This document shows, one piece after another, positions 40,915-49,452 of a DNA stretch of 64,000 bases (position 1 is its first letter; every line of letters begins with the position of its first letter). Location: NCBI GenBank assembly GCA_035995025.1, contig DASYKY010000080.1:124001-188000 (forward strand), given 5' to 3'. The stretch is from Actinophytocola sp035995025. GTDB taxonomy: Bacteria; Actinomycetota; Actinomycetes; Mycobacteriales; Pseudonocardiaceae. A program made the position numbers and the translations under genes. The notes below the pieces were generated by a model, which made no database searches, was not told where the DNA came from, and was given only the letters and a program-made list of their open reading frames with translations.

Positions 40915-43344
40915 TCAGGCCGTGTCGTCGGCCGCCGGCTCGGGTAGCTCGGCGACGAAGTCCGCGACGACGGTGGCCGCGATGTCGCGCACCTTGCGGT
41001 TGGTGGCCTGCGACACGGCGACGAGCTGCTGGAAGGCCGTGTCCGCGGCGCACCGGTGGGCCGCCATCAGCAGGCCGACCGCCTGGCTGACCGTGCTGCG
41101 GCTGTCCAGCGCGCCGCGCAGGGTGACCGCCTCGCGCTGGTTGTCCGCGATCACCTCCTCGCGCAGGCGGTGCAGCTCCAGGTGCGCCCGCACCCGCGAC
41201 ACCAGCTCGTCCGGGTGGAACGGCTTCACCACGTAGTCGTCCGCGCCCTCGCGCAAGCCCTCGACGGCCGAGTCCGCGCCCGCCCGCGCGGTCAGCAGCA
41301 CCACGGGAACCCGGTTCAGCGCGCTGCTCGCCCGGATCTCCCGCAGCAGCTCCAGCCCGTCGCGACCGGGCAGCATCACGTCGCTCACGATCAGGTCCGG
41401 GCGGTTCGCCAGCGCGTGCGCCAGTGCCGCGTCGGCGTCGCCGACGGCGCGCACCGGCCAGCCCTGCCCGGCCAGCAGCCGGGCCAGGTAGTCACGCATG
41501 TCCGCGTTGTCCTCGACCAGCAGCACACCGCCGGGCTCGTCGTCCACCGGCGACGCGGGCCGCCACTGGTCGGCCTCCCCCGCGAACGCCTCCCCCAGCG
41601 CGGTCGGCTGCCCGCCGTCGCCGTCGACGCACGCCGTGGGCGTCCACGGCACCGACACCGTGAACGTGCTGCCCGTCCCCGGGACGCTCGACACCTCGAC
41701 CGTCCCGCCGAGCGCGGCGGCCAGGTCCCGCACGAGTGCCAGCCCGATCCCCGTGCCCTCGCCGCTTCGCCCGGCGCCGCCCTCGACCCGGTGGAACCGG
41801 TCGAAGATCCGCCCCAGGTCGGTGCCGGAAATGCCGACGCCGGTGTCCGCGACGGTCAGCACCAGCCGCCCCTTCGCCGACGCCAGCGTCACCGTGATCG
41901 ACCCGGCCTCGGTGAACTTCACCGCGTTGGACACCAGGTTGAGCACGATCTTCGCCCACATCTCGCCGTCCAGCAGGACGCGGCCGGCCGCACGCACCTC
42001 GTTGCCGACCTCGACGGCCAGCACCACGCCGCCGCTTTCGGCGGCCGAGCGGAACATCGACACGCAGTCCGCGGTCAGTCCCGCCACGTCGGTCGGCTCG
42101 GGCCGGGCGTGCAGCTGGTCGGCCTCGGCGCGCACCACGTCGAGCAGCGAGTCGACGAGGCGGCGCAGCCGCAGCGCCGCCCGGTGCGCGGTCTCGAGCG
42201 CCTCGCGCTGCGCGGCGGGCAGCCCGTCGGCGTGCCCGTCGAGGACCGTGCGCAGCGGGCCGAGCAGCAGCGTCAGTGGCGTGCGGAACTCGTGGCTGAC
42301 GTTCTGGAAGAACCGGGTCTTCGCCGCGTCCAGCTCGGCCAGTGCCGCGGCGCGGGTCCGCTCCGCCTCGTAGGCCAGCGCATCGGTGAGCGCGGTCGAC
42401 ACGTGGCTCGCGACCAGCTCCGCGAACACCCGGTACGGCAGGTCGAGCGCCCGGTACGGGTTCACGCCGAGCACCAGCGCGCCGGCGGGGGCGCTGCGGC
42501 CGAACGCGAGCAGCGGCAGCACGAGCGCCTGGTCGACCGGCGCGTCGCCCAGCCCGCCCGACGGCAGGTAGCCGGCGGCGAACCGGCCCGCGGGACCGTC
42601 GAGCACCACCGGCAGGCCGGTCTCGAACACGGTGCCGACGGCGTCGAGCGTGGGTTCGCTCCCGGCCCGCAACCCGGCGGACGCGACGAGCACCGGCTCG
42701 CCGCCCGGGTCCTCGCGCAGGTAGGCCAAGGCGAGCGGCACGTCGGCGCAGCTGCGGGCGAGCACGTCGACGGCCCCGCGGCACGCGTCGCTCGCGGTCT
42801 CGGCGGCGGCCGTGGACAGCGTGCCCAGCTCGCGCAGCGTCTCCATCCGGCGGTCGGACAGCACCCGCTCGGTCACGTCGGTGGTGGCCACGAAGATGCC
42901 GGCGATCTCGCCGTCCGCGTCGCGCACCGGGCTGTAGGAGAACGTCCAGTACGTCTCCTCGAGGTAGCCGTGCCGGCGCAGCAGGAGAAGCTGGTTCTGC
43001 GCGTGCGTGGCGCCGTGGCCGGCCAGCACGGCGTCGGCCATGGGGCCGAGCTGGTGCCACGCCTCGGCCCAGCACTCCGCGCCGGGCTGGCCGATCGCGT
43101 CCGGGTACTTGTCGCCCAGCACCGGCGTGTACGCGTCGTTGAAGATCTGCACCAGCCGCGGCCCCCACCACAGCAGCATCGGGATGCGCGACGGGAGCAC
43201 CGTGCGGATCGCCGCGCACAGCTCGTCGGTCCACGTCTCAACAGGACCGAGCGGCGTGCGCGACCAGTCCTTCGCGCGCAGCGCCGCGCCGGTTCTGCCG
43301 GGTCCGTCGAAGATCGACCGCAACGGGTCGGAGGCGTCCACCAT
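40915..43344 (-). CDS. PAS-GAF hybrid histidine kinase with REC and ANTAR domains
   Basis: An 809-residue sensor. The order is a PAS-like domain (about 20-165), GAF (170-325), HisKA with phospho-His351 (NVSHEFRTPL), HATPase_c (about 460-570; NLVSNAVKF, DTGVGIS), receiver domain with phospho-Asp655 (LIVSDVMLPG) and a C-terminal ANTAR (about 735-795; SRSTVSQAVGLLMAAHRCAADTAF in part). ANTAR domains bind RNA hairpins and act as antiterminators, so signal input, phosphorelay and RNA output are in one chain. ATG at 43344 with GGAG. A GAF-ANTAR gene lies upstream on the same strand. Confidence 0.88.
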   Translation of the reverse strand: MVDASDPLRSIFDGPGRTGAALRAKDWSRTPLGPVETWTDELCAAIRTVLPSRIPMLLWWGPRLVQIFNDAYTPVLGDKYPDAIGQPGAECWAEAWHQLGPMADAVLAGHGATHAQNQLLLLRRHGYLEETYWTFSYSPVRDADGEIAGIFVATTDVTERVLSDRRMETLRELGTLSTAAAETASDACRGAVDVLARSCADVPLALAYLREDPGGEPVLVASAGLRAGSEPTLDAVGTVFETGLPVVLDGPAGRFAAGYLPSGGLGDAPVDQALVLPLLAFGRSAPAGALVLGVNPYRALDLPYRVFAELVASHVSTALTDALAYEAERTRAAALAELDAAKTRFFQNVSHEFRTPLTLLLGPLRTVLDGHADGLPAAQREALETAHRAALRLRRLVDSLLDVVRAEADQLHARPEPTDVAGLTADCVSMFRSAAESGGVVLAVEVGNEVRAAGRVLLDGEMWAKIVLNLVSNAVKFTEAGSITVTLASAKGRLVLTVADTGVGISGTDLGRIFDRFHRVEGGAGRSGEGTGIGLALVRDLAAALGGTVEVSSVPGTGSTFTVSVPWTPTACVDGDGGQPTALGEAFAGEADQWRPASPVDDEPGGVLLVEDNADMRDYLARLLAGQGWPVRAVGDADAALAHALANRPDLIVSDVMLPGRDGLELLREIRASSALNRVPVVLLTARAGADSAVEGLREGADDYVVKPFHPDELVSRVRAHLELHRLREEVIADNQREAVTLRGALDSRSTVSQAVGLLMAAHRCAADTAFQQLVAVSQATNRKVRDIAATVVADFVAELPEPAADDTA

Positions 43345-43502
43345 TTGTTGCTCCAAGCAAACACCGCGGCGCACCAACAAAAGGGGCGTCCGCGATCGCG
43401 TTCGGGTGTCTGCTCGGCTGGTGTCTCAACCGGCTGGGTTCCGCATCTTATGGGCACCGCCGTGGCGGCCACAATCATCCCCCCGCCCGGCGCGTCGGGG
43501 GC

Positions 43503-44201
43503 CTACTCCTCCGGTAGCTCACCGGTCTCGGCGAGCTGCCGCGCGAGCTCGCGCAGCTTCACGTTGCGGTCCTGGGACTGGCGCCGCAGCAAGTCGAACG
43601 CCTGCTGTTCGGTCACCTTGTGCCGCTCCATCACGATGCCGAGCGCCTCGCCGATCTCCTGCCGGCTGGCGATCGCCTGTTGCAGCTGCGCGTCGGAGCG
43701 GGCGCTCGCGAACGCCACCGCGGCGTGCGAGGCGAGCAGCCAGCCGATGTGCTCGGACTGTTCGGTGAACGCGTTGCGCCTGCCGCCGTAGAGGTTCAGC
43801 GCGCCGAGGTTGCGCTCGCGGGTGTAGAGCAGGAACCCCATCGCGCTGCCGATGCCGAGCGCGAGCGCCTGCGGCGCGTAGCGCGGCCAGCGCGTGTCGG
43901 TGGCCATGTCCGCGATGCGGTACACGCGCTCGCCGCGCAGCGTGCTGTCCAGGCACGGCCCCTCGCCGAGCTCGAGCTGGATCCGGTCGGACGCGGCCGC
44001 GATCTCGTCCGTGGCGGCCAGCGTGCGCAGCGTGCCGGACTCGATCGTCAGCACGCCGGCGCGCTCGCACCCGTCGACGAGGTCCACGGCGTACGCGATG
44101 ATCCGGTCCAGCGTCTGCTGAACGGTGTCCTGCGTGAGCAGGTCGCGCGCCATCTGCGCGAGCGCCGTGGCCAGGTCCTCCGGCGAGCGGTCGGAAGCCA
44201 T
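43503..44201 (-). CDS. GAF-ANTAR regulator
   Basis: A 232-residue protein with a GAF domain (about 20-165; GEGPCLDSTLRGERVYRIAD and LNLYGGRRNAFTEQS) and a C-terminal ANTAR domain (IASRQEIGEALGIVMERHKV, then AFDLLRRQSQDRNVKLRELA). It should sense a small molecule or redox state and act on RNA leader hairpins. It lies 158 bases upstream of the kinase-ANTAR gene on the same strand, so the two probably belong to one regulatory circuit. Confidence 0.9.
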   Translation of the reverse strand: MASDRSPEDLATALAQMARDLLTQDTVQQTLDRIIAYAVDLVDGCERAGVLTIESGTLRTLAATDEIAAASDRIQLELGEGPCLDSTLRGERVYRIADMATDTRWPRYAPQALALGIGSAMGFLLYTRERNLGALNLYGGRRNAFTEQSEHIGWLLASHAAVAFASARSDAQLQQAIASRQEIGEALGIVMERHKVTEQQAFDLLRRQSQDRNVKLRELARQLAETGELPEE

Positions 44202-44262
44202 GTCCGGTCCTTCCGGTGTGGTCTCGCGACCTACCCTAATCGACGCACAACCGATGCAGCGC

Positions 44263-44802
44263 TCAGCCGCGGGTCGCCAGTTCGAATGTGGTGACGAGCT
44301 CGTCGGTGCAGGTGGCGAGGTCGAGGTCCGGGTCGGCGGCCAGGCGGTCGAGCAGGCCGTCGCGGACCGCGCGGACGGCGAGCGCCATCACGCCGACGTC
44401 GAAGAACCGGAACTCGCCGGCGAGCTGGCCCGTGCGCAGCAACGCCTCGAGCCCGTCGGCTCCGGCGTCCGGCCCGGCCGGCGCGATCTCGCGGGCAGCA
44501 CGCAGGCGGACGTGGTGCTTGCCGGCGAACTCGATCGTCGCGGCGAGGTAGGCGCGCAGCCCCTCGGCAGGCCCGTCCGCCTCGCGCATGCGCTCGGCGA
44601 CGGCGTCCGCCAGCTCGCCGGTCACCACCCGCACGACCTCGTCCATCAGCTCGCGCTTGCCGGCGAAGTGGTAGGAGATCAGCCCGGTGCTGGACAGGCC
44701 GGCGGTGCGGGCGATCCGGGCGAACGAGGTGCCGCCGAGACCCTCGGTCGCGATCGTGTCGATGGCGGCCTCCACGATCTGGGCGCGGCGTCCGGTGCGC
44801 AT
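44263..44802 (-). CDS. TetR-family transcriptional regulator
   Basis: About 180 residues. HTH: RAQIVEAAIDTIATEGLGGT, then ARIARTAGLSSTGLISYHFAGKRELMDEV. A GTG 18 bases upstream is an alternative start. The ligand domain shows EFAGKHHVRLRAAREIAPAG. No divergent target is evident. It lies downstream of another TetR gene on the same strand. Confidence 0.83.
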   Translation of the reverse strand: MRTGRRAQIVEAAIDTIATEGLGGTSFARIARTAGLSSTGLISYHFAGKRELMDEVVRVVTGELADAVAERMREADGPAEGLRAYLAATIEFAGKHHVRLRAAREIAPAGPDAGADGLEALLRTGQLAGEFRFFDVGVMALAVRAVRDGLLDRLAADPDLDLATCTDELVTTFELATRG

Positions 44803-44863
44803 GCGGGCATCCAAGCCCACCTTGCTCGGGCGAACAAATCGGCAGCGCGGATCGGGCGGCGGA

Positions 44864-45442
44864 CTACGCCGTGGCGCCGCGGCGCGGGCGGCCGAGCACG
44901 CGGCGGCCCGCTTCCAGCAGGTGCCGGCGCAGCTCGTCGTCGGGCAGGTCGGCCAGCGCGGGCGAACCGCCGGCCAGCGCGATGCCGGTGAGCGCCACGT
45001 GGGCGGCGACCGCGGACGCCGGGTCCCGGTCCGGGCCGACGAGTAGCTCGGTCAAGCAATCCTTGACGTTCTCCTCGCCGTGCAGCGTGCGCTCGAGCGC
45101 CCGCGCGACGCCGGGGTCGCTGGAGAACACGGCGGCGAGCGCGCGGTGCTCGATCACCATGTCCACGATGCCGGCCAGCACGCGGTCGATCTGGGCGCCC
45201 CGCCTGCGCAGCTCGCCGGCCTCCCGCACGATCGCGCCCAGCCGGCGCAGTGCGGGCTCGGCCACCGCCTCGGTGATCTCGTCCTTCGTCTTGAAGTGGT
45301 AGTACACCGCGGCCTTCGTCACGCCCAGCGCGTCCGCGATCATCTGCAGCGACGTGCCCTCGACCCCATGCCTGGTGAACAGCTCGAGAGCCGTCTCCAG
45401 CAACCGGGTCCGGGTGTCCGGCGCGGACAAGCGGGGCGTCAT
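44864..45442 (-). CDS. TetR-family repressor of the MMPL transporter
   Basis: A 192-residue regulator. HTH: RTRLLETALELFTRHGVEGT, then SLQMIADALGVTKAAVYYHFKTKDEI. It is divergent from an MMPL transporter gene. The intervening 148 bases hold several palindromes of the form CTnGCC-N4-GGCnAG, which are the likely operators. Local repression of the transporter and itself is the expected behaviour. Confidence 0.88.
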   Translation of the reverse strand: MTPRLSAPDTRTRLLETALELFTRHGVEGTSLQMIADALGVTKAAVYYHFKTKDEITEAVAEPALRRLGAIVREAGELRRRGAQIDRVLAGIVDMVIEHRALAAVFSSDPGVARALERTLHGEENVKDCLTELLVGPDRDPASAVAAHVALTGIALAGGSPALADLPDDELRRHLLEAGRRVLGRPRRGATA

Positions 45443-45466
45443 CGGTGACCTCCTTTCCTGAGAGCT

Positions 45467-45554
45467 TACTTGCCGGTAGGCAAGTACGACAACTAGCCGT
45501 GCGGCTAGTCACACCCTTGCCGATCGGCTTGGCAGCGCCTAGCCGATCGGCTAG
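45467..45554. promoter_or_regulatory. Array of TetR-type operators
   Basis: Three perfect palindromes with 4-base centres: TACTTGCC-GGTA-GGCAAGTA (45467-45486), ACTAGCC-GTGC-GGCTAGT (45492-45509) and CTAGCC-GATC-GGCTAG (45539-45554). A fourth, imperfect one (CTTGCCGATCGGCTTG) lies between the last two. All share the half-site CTnGCC. Confidence 0.75.
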
Positions 45555-45590
45555 CTTCGCGGGTGGAGTTCATCAATGAAGGAGTCAACG

Positions 45591-47762
45591 GTGGCGACAT
45601 TCCTCTACCGCCTCGGCCGCGCGTCCTTCCGCCGCAGGTGGGTGGTCGCCGGCGCGTGGACGGTCCTGCTAGTGCTCTTCGGCCTCGGCGCCGTCGGCCT
45701 GTCCGGCCAGCTCACCAACGCCGTCACGATCCCCGGCACGGAGTCGCAACGGGCGATCGACCATCTCAAGGAGACCTTCCCCGAGGCCGGGGTCGGCGGC
45801 GCCACCGCCCGTGTCGCGCTCGCCGCGCCGGACGGGCAGACGTTCAAGATCGCGGCCAACAAGCAGGCGGCCGAGCAGGTCGTCGCCGCGCTGCGCGACG
45901 CACCGCAGGTCAAGCGGGTCACCGACCCGTTCCAGAGCCGCGCCGTCTCGCCGGACGGCACGGTCGCGCTGATCCAGGTCGGCTACGACGAGCAGGCCTT
46001 CGAGCTGATCGACGCGGACCGCGACGGGCTCCAGCACGCCACCGAGGGCACTCGGCTGACCGCGGCCATCGGGGGCGACGCCACCCGCGCCGCACCGGAG
46101 ACCGGCGCCACCGAGATCCTCGGCGTCGCCGTCGCCGCGGTCGTCCTGGTGATCACGTTCGGCTCGCTGCTCGCCGCCGGGCTACCGCTGCTCACCGCGC
46201 TCGTCGGGATCGGCATCGGCCTGGCGGGCATCACCGCGGTGTCCGGGTTCACCGACCTGAACGCGAACACGCCGGTGCTCGCGCTGATGATCGGTCTCGC
46301 GGTCGGCATCGACTACGCCCTGTTCATCGTGTCCCGCTTCCGCCACGAGCTGGCCACCGGCGCCACGCCGGAACACGCCGCGGGCCGCGCGGTCGGCACC
46401 GCTGGCTCGGCCGTGGTGTTCGCCGGGCTGACCGTGATCATCGCGCTCGCCGGGCTCACCGTCGTCGGCATCCCGTTCCTCGCCGAGATGGGCATCGCCG
46501 CCGCGATCACCGTCGCGGTCGCCGTGCTGGTCGCCACCACCCTGCTGCCCGCGATCCTCGGCTTCGCCGGCGACCGCGTCCGCGGCGGGCGGCTGCTGCG
46601 CGGCGGCCCGAAGCCGGGCCGCACCAGCATGGGCGAGCGCTGGGCCCGGTTCGTCGCGCGCCGCCGGGTGCCCGCGCTGCTGGTCGCCGTGGCCGGGCTC
46701 GCGCTCGTCGCGATACCGGCCGCGAGCATGCAGCTCGGCCTGCCCAACGACGCCACCGCCGCGCCGGAGTCGAGCCAGCACAAGGCGTACGAGATCGTCA
46801 GCCGCGGCTTCGGGCCCGGCGCGAACGGCCCGCTGACCATCGTGGTCGACACGCACGCCGCCACCGACCCCCGGGCCGCGGTGCGGCTGACCGTGCAGCG
46901 GATCGGCGCGCTGGACGGCGTCGCGGCGGTCACCCCGCCGCAGCAGAACCGGACCGGCGACACGACGCTGCTGAGTGTCATCCCGACGACCGGCCCGAGC
47001 GACGAGGCCACCGAGGCGCTCGTCGGCGACATCCGCGCGGCGGCCGGCACGCTGCACGACCGCACCGGCGTGGACATCGCGGTGACCGGCCAGACCGCCG
47101 CCAACATCGACGTGTCCGGCAAGCTCGCGGACGCGATGCTCCCCTACCTCGCGCTGATCGTCGGCCTCGCGTTCCTGTTGCTGATGCTGGTGTTTCGCTC
47201 GGTCGTGGTGCCGCTCAAGGCGACGATCGGGTTCCTCGCCTCGGTCGCGGCGACGTTCGGCGCGGTGGTCGCGGTGTTCCAGTGGGGCTGGCTGTCCGAC
47301 GCGCTCGGCGTGGAGAGTACCGGCCCGATCATGAGCATGCTGCCGATCCTGCTCATCGGCGTCCTTTTCGGACTCGCGATGGACTACCAGGTGTTCCTGG
47401 TGACCCGCATGCGTGAGGAGTACGTGCACGGCGCGCCCGCCGGCGAGGCGATGGTGAGCGGCTTCCGGCACGGCGCCCGGGTCGTCGTCGCCGCCGCGCT
47501 CATCATGACCAGCGTGTTCGCCGGGTTCGTGCTCGCCGAGGACACGCTGATCCAGTCGATCGGCTTCGCGCTCGCCGTCGGCGTGGCGATCGACGCGTTC
47601 GTGGTCCGGATGACGATCGTGCCCGCCGTGATGTCGCTGCTCGGCAGGGGCGCGTGGTGGCTGCCGCGCTGGCTCGACCGGCTGCTGCCGCACGTGGACG
47701 TCGAGGGCTCGCGGCTCGCCGAGCCGCCCCGGGAGGACCGCCGGACACCGATCCCGGTCTAG
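45591..47762 (+). CDS. MMPL-family (RND) membrane transporter
   Basis: A 723-residue inner-membrane transporter with 11-12 TM segments and two large extracytoplasmic loops, after TM1 and TM7. Motifs are VGIDYALFIVSRFRHEL and the second-half equivalent GLAMDYQVFLVTRMREEYV, both MMPL signatures. Such proteins export lipids, drugs or siderophores using the proton gradient. The GTG at 45591 follows AAGGAG; an ATG at 45576 is less well placed. It is under probable TetR control. Its TAG shares CTAG with the stop of the opposite GH3 gene. Confidence 0.92.
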   Translation: MATFLYRLGRASFRRRWVVAGAWTVLLVLFGLGAVGLSGQLTNAVTIPGTESQRAIDHLKETFPEAGVGGATARVALAAPDGQTFKIAANKQAAEQVVAALRDAPQVKRVTDPFQSRAVSPDGTVALIQVGYDEQAFELIDADRDGLQHATEGTRLTAAIGGDATRAAPETGATEILGVAVAAVVLVITFGSLLAAGLPLLTALVGIGIGLAGITAVSGFTDLNANTPVLALMIGLAVGIDYALFIVSRFRHELATGATPEHAAGRAVGTAGSAVVFAGLTVIIALAGLTVVGIPFLAEMGIAAAITVAVAVLVATTLLPAILGFAGDRVRGGRLLRGGPKPGRTSMGERWARFVARRRVPALLVAVAGLALVAIPAASMQLGLPNDATAAPESSQHKAYEIVSRGFGPGANGPLTIVVDTHAATDPRAAVRLTVQRIGALDGVAAVTPPQQNRTGDTTLLSVIPTTGPSDEATEALVGDIRAAAGTLHDRTGVDIAVTGQTAANIDVSGKLADAMLPYLALIVGLAFLLLMLVFRSVVVPLKATIGFLASVAATFGAVVAVFQWGWLSDALGVESTGPIMSMLPILLIGVLFGLAMDYQVFLVTRMREEYVHGAPAGEAMVSGFRHGARVVVAAALIMTSVFAGFVLAEDTLIQSIGFALAVGVAIDAFVVRMTIVPAVMSLLGRGAWWLPRWLDRLLPHVDVEGSRLAEPPREDRRTPIPV

Positions 47763-48868
47763 GGCAGCCCCGCGCGCAGGGCGTGGATCCTGGCCAGCGC
47801 CTCGCCGAAGGCCCCGCTGTCGAGGGTGCCGTCGGCGAGCGCGTTGGCCAGGGCCGCCGCCGCCTCGTCGCCCTGGCCGACATCCCGGGCGGACGCGAGA
47901 ATCAGGTCGACGCCCGCGTCGGCCGCGAGCACCGCGCGGTTGCCGGTGGAGCCGAAGTCCCGCAGGGCGCCCGCCTCGAGCGCGTCGGAGACGGTCACCC
48001 CGCCGAACCCGTTGCGGGACCGTAACTCCTGCTGAATGACCACAGAGGACAGTCCGGCCGGACGGGCCGCGTCGAGTGCCGGATAGACGGCCCAGGACAG
48101 CATCACGAGCTTGGCGCCCGCGGAGATCGACGCCTGGTACGGCGCCTCGTGCACCGAGCGCAATGTGGACAGTGGCACGTTCAGCGTCACCGGGCGGGTG
48201 TCGGTGTTCTCCGTCGCGGCGGCCGCGCCCAGGCCCGGGAAGTGCTTCGCGGTCGCGGCGACGCCCTCCCCCTGCTCGCCCCGGACGTAGTTCGCGCCGA
48301 GCGTGGACACCGCGGCCGGGTCCTGGCTGAACGAGCGCTCGAACTGGTCCATCAGGTCGCCCGGCGCGTGGTAGACGTCGAGCACCGGCGCGAGGTTGAC
48401 GTTCATGTCCACGCCCGCGAGGTTCGCCCCCGCACCGTGCCCGGCGTCGGTCGCGGCCGTGGCGGGGTTCGCCGAGGTGCCGACGTCCTTGTGGGACAGT
48501 GCGGGCTCGCCGGGCAGGCGGCGGACCTGGCCGCCCTCCTGGTCGGTCATGAGCAGCAGCGGCTCGTGCACCGGGCTCTGCGCCGCGGCGGCCCGCAGCT
48601 GCGCCACGACCCCGGAGATCTGGGACAGGCTGGAGATGTTCTCGCCGAAGAAGATCACCCCGGCCGCCTCGCCCGCGCGGATCCGGGCCAGCAGGCCCGC
48701 CGGCGGGGTGAGGCCCGGGTAGGAGTAGACGACCCGCTGCCCGGCCGCCTGCTGCGCGAACGCGACGAGGTCGGCGCCGGCCGCGTTCGCCGGTCCCTGC
48801 GCCCACGACGCCGCGCTCGCGACGACCGCCACTGCCGCGAACAACCGGACCAACCGACCACGTCGCAT
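47759..48868 (-). CDS. Secreted GH3 glycosidase (beta-N-acetylhexosaminidase-like)
   Basis: A 369-residue exported enzyme with a signal sequence ending near GPANAA. The GH3 barrel has LLLMTDQEGGQVRRL, VNLAPVLDV, AKHFPGLG with the NagZ-type loop, and VTVSDALEAGALRDFG with the nucleophile Asp. It probably removes N-acetylglucosamine from muropeptides or other beta-glycosides. The ATG at 48868 has AGGAGGTCGGG upstream. Unlike cytoplasmic NagZ it is exported, as in other actinobacteria. Confidence 0.9.
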   Translation of the reverse strand: MRRGRLVRLFAAVAVVASAASWAQGPANAAGADLVAFAQQAAGQRVVYSYPGLTPPAGLLARIRAGEAAGVIFFGENISSLSQISGVVAQLRAAAAQSPVHEPLLLMTDQEGGQVRRLPGEPALSHKDVGTSANPATAATDAGHGAGANLAGVDMNVNLAPVLDVYHAPGDLMDQFERSFSQDPAAVSTLGANYVRGEQGEGVAATAKHFPGLGAAAATENTDTRPVTLNVPLSTLRSVHEAPYQASISAGAKLVMLSWAVYPALDAARPAGLSSVVIQQELRSRNGFGGVTVSDALEAGALRDFGSTGNRAVLAADAGVDLILASARDVGQGDEAAAALANALADGTLDSGAFGEALARIHALRAGLP

Positions 48869-48948
48869 GGGACCCGACCTCCTAGACGCTGCGTGGGTCA
48901 ACGATAACCCAGAGTGCCTATAGATCGTAAGTTTCTAACAAGTTCCGT

Positions 48949-49452
48949 TCACGGCACGACGAGGACCGGCCAGCGGCCCGTGCGGATCAGCCGGGTGGCC
49001 ACCGACCCGGCGAACCGATGGCCGGCGCTCGTGGACGCGCCGACCACGACCGTGTCGGCATGGCAGCAGTCCGCCGCGTCGCGCAGCTCGTTGACCGGGT
49101 CGCCGTGCACCATCATGTACGTCACCGGCACGCCCAGCTCCTCCGCGGCCGCGCGGATCTCCGCCCCCAGGTCGGCGTGCAGCTCGCACCAGGTCCCGTG
49201 CTCGAACGCCGCCGCCGTACCGGTCAGGGCGAGGCTGGACCGCTCGGCCACGAACGCCACGAACAGCCGGCAGCCCTGCCGCCGCGCCAGGCCGAACGCG
49301 TAGGCCGCCGCGCGCATGGCGGTGTCGCTGCCGTCGACGCCGACCAGGATCGTGCGGCCGGACGCCGGCCGGGGTCCGAACCGCTCGATCTTCGGTTCGT
49401 ACGCCCGTGCCGGCTCGCCCGGGTCGGCCGCGCCGCCGCCCATGACCATCAC
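48949..49452 (-). CDS. Universal stress protein (UspA family)
   Basis: A 167-residue single-domain Usp. TILVGVDGSDTAMRAAAYAF begins the fold, and VVVGASTSAGHRFAGSVATRLI carries the ATP-binding G-2x-G-9x-G(S/T) pattern. It is likely to bind ATP and respond to stress. The start directly follows the stop of the MFS gene (49453) on the same strand, so it is co-transcribed with the exporter. Confidence 0.88.
   Translation of the reverse strand: MMVMGGGAADPGEPARAYEPKIERFGPRPASGRTILVGVDGSDTAMRAAAYAFGLARRQGCRLFVAFVAERSSLALTGTAAAFEHGTWCELHADLGAEIRAAAEELGVPVTYMMVHGDPVNELRDAADCCHADTVVVGASTSAGHRFAGSVATRLIRTGRWPVLVVP

Noticed and set aside
41056..43791. A 911-residue plus-strand frame over the hybrid kinase
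   Set aside because: Antisense of a gene with complete kinase, receiver and ANTAR motifs; its Arg/His/Gln-rich sequence is a GC-bias artefact.
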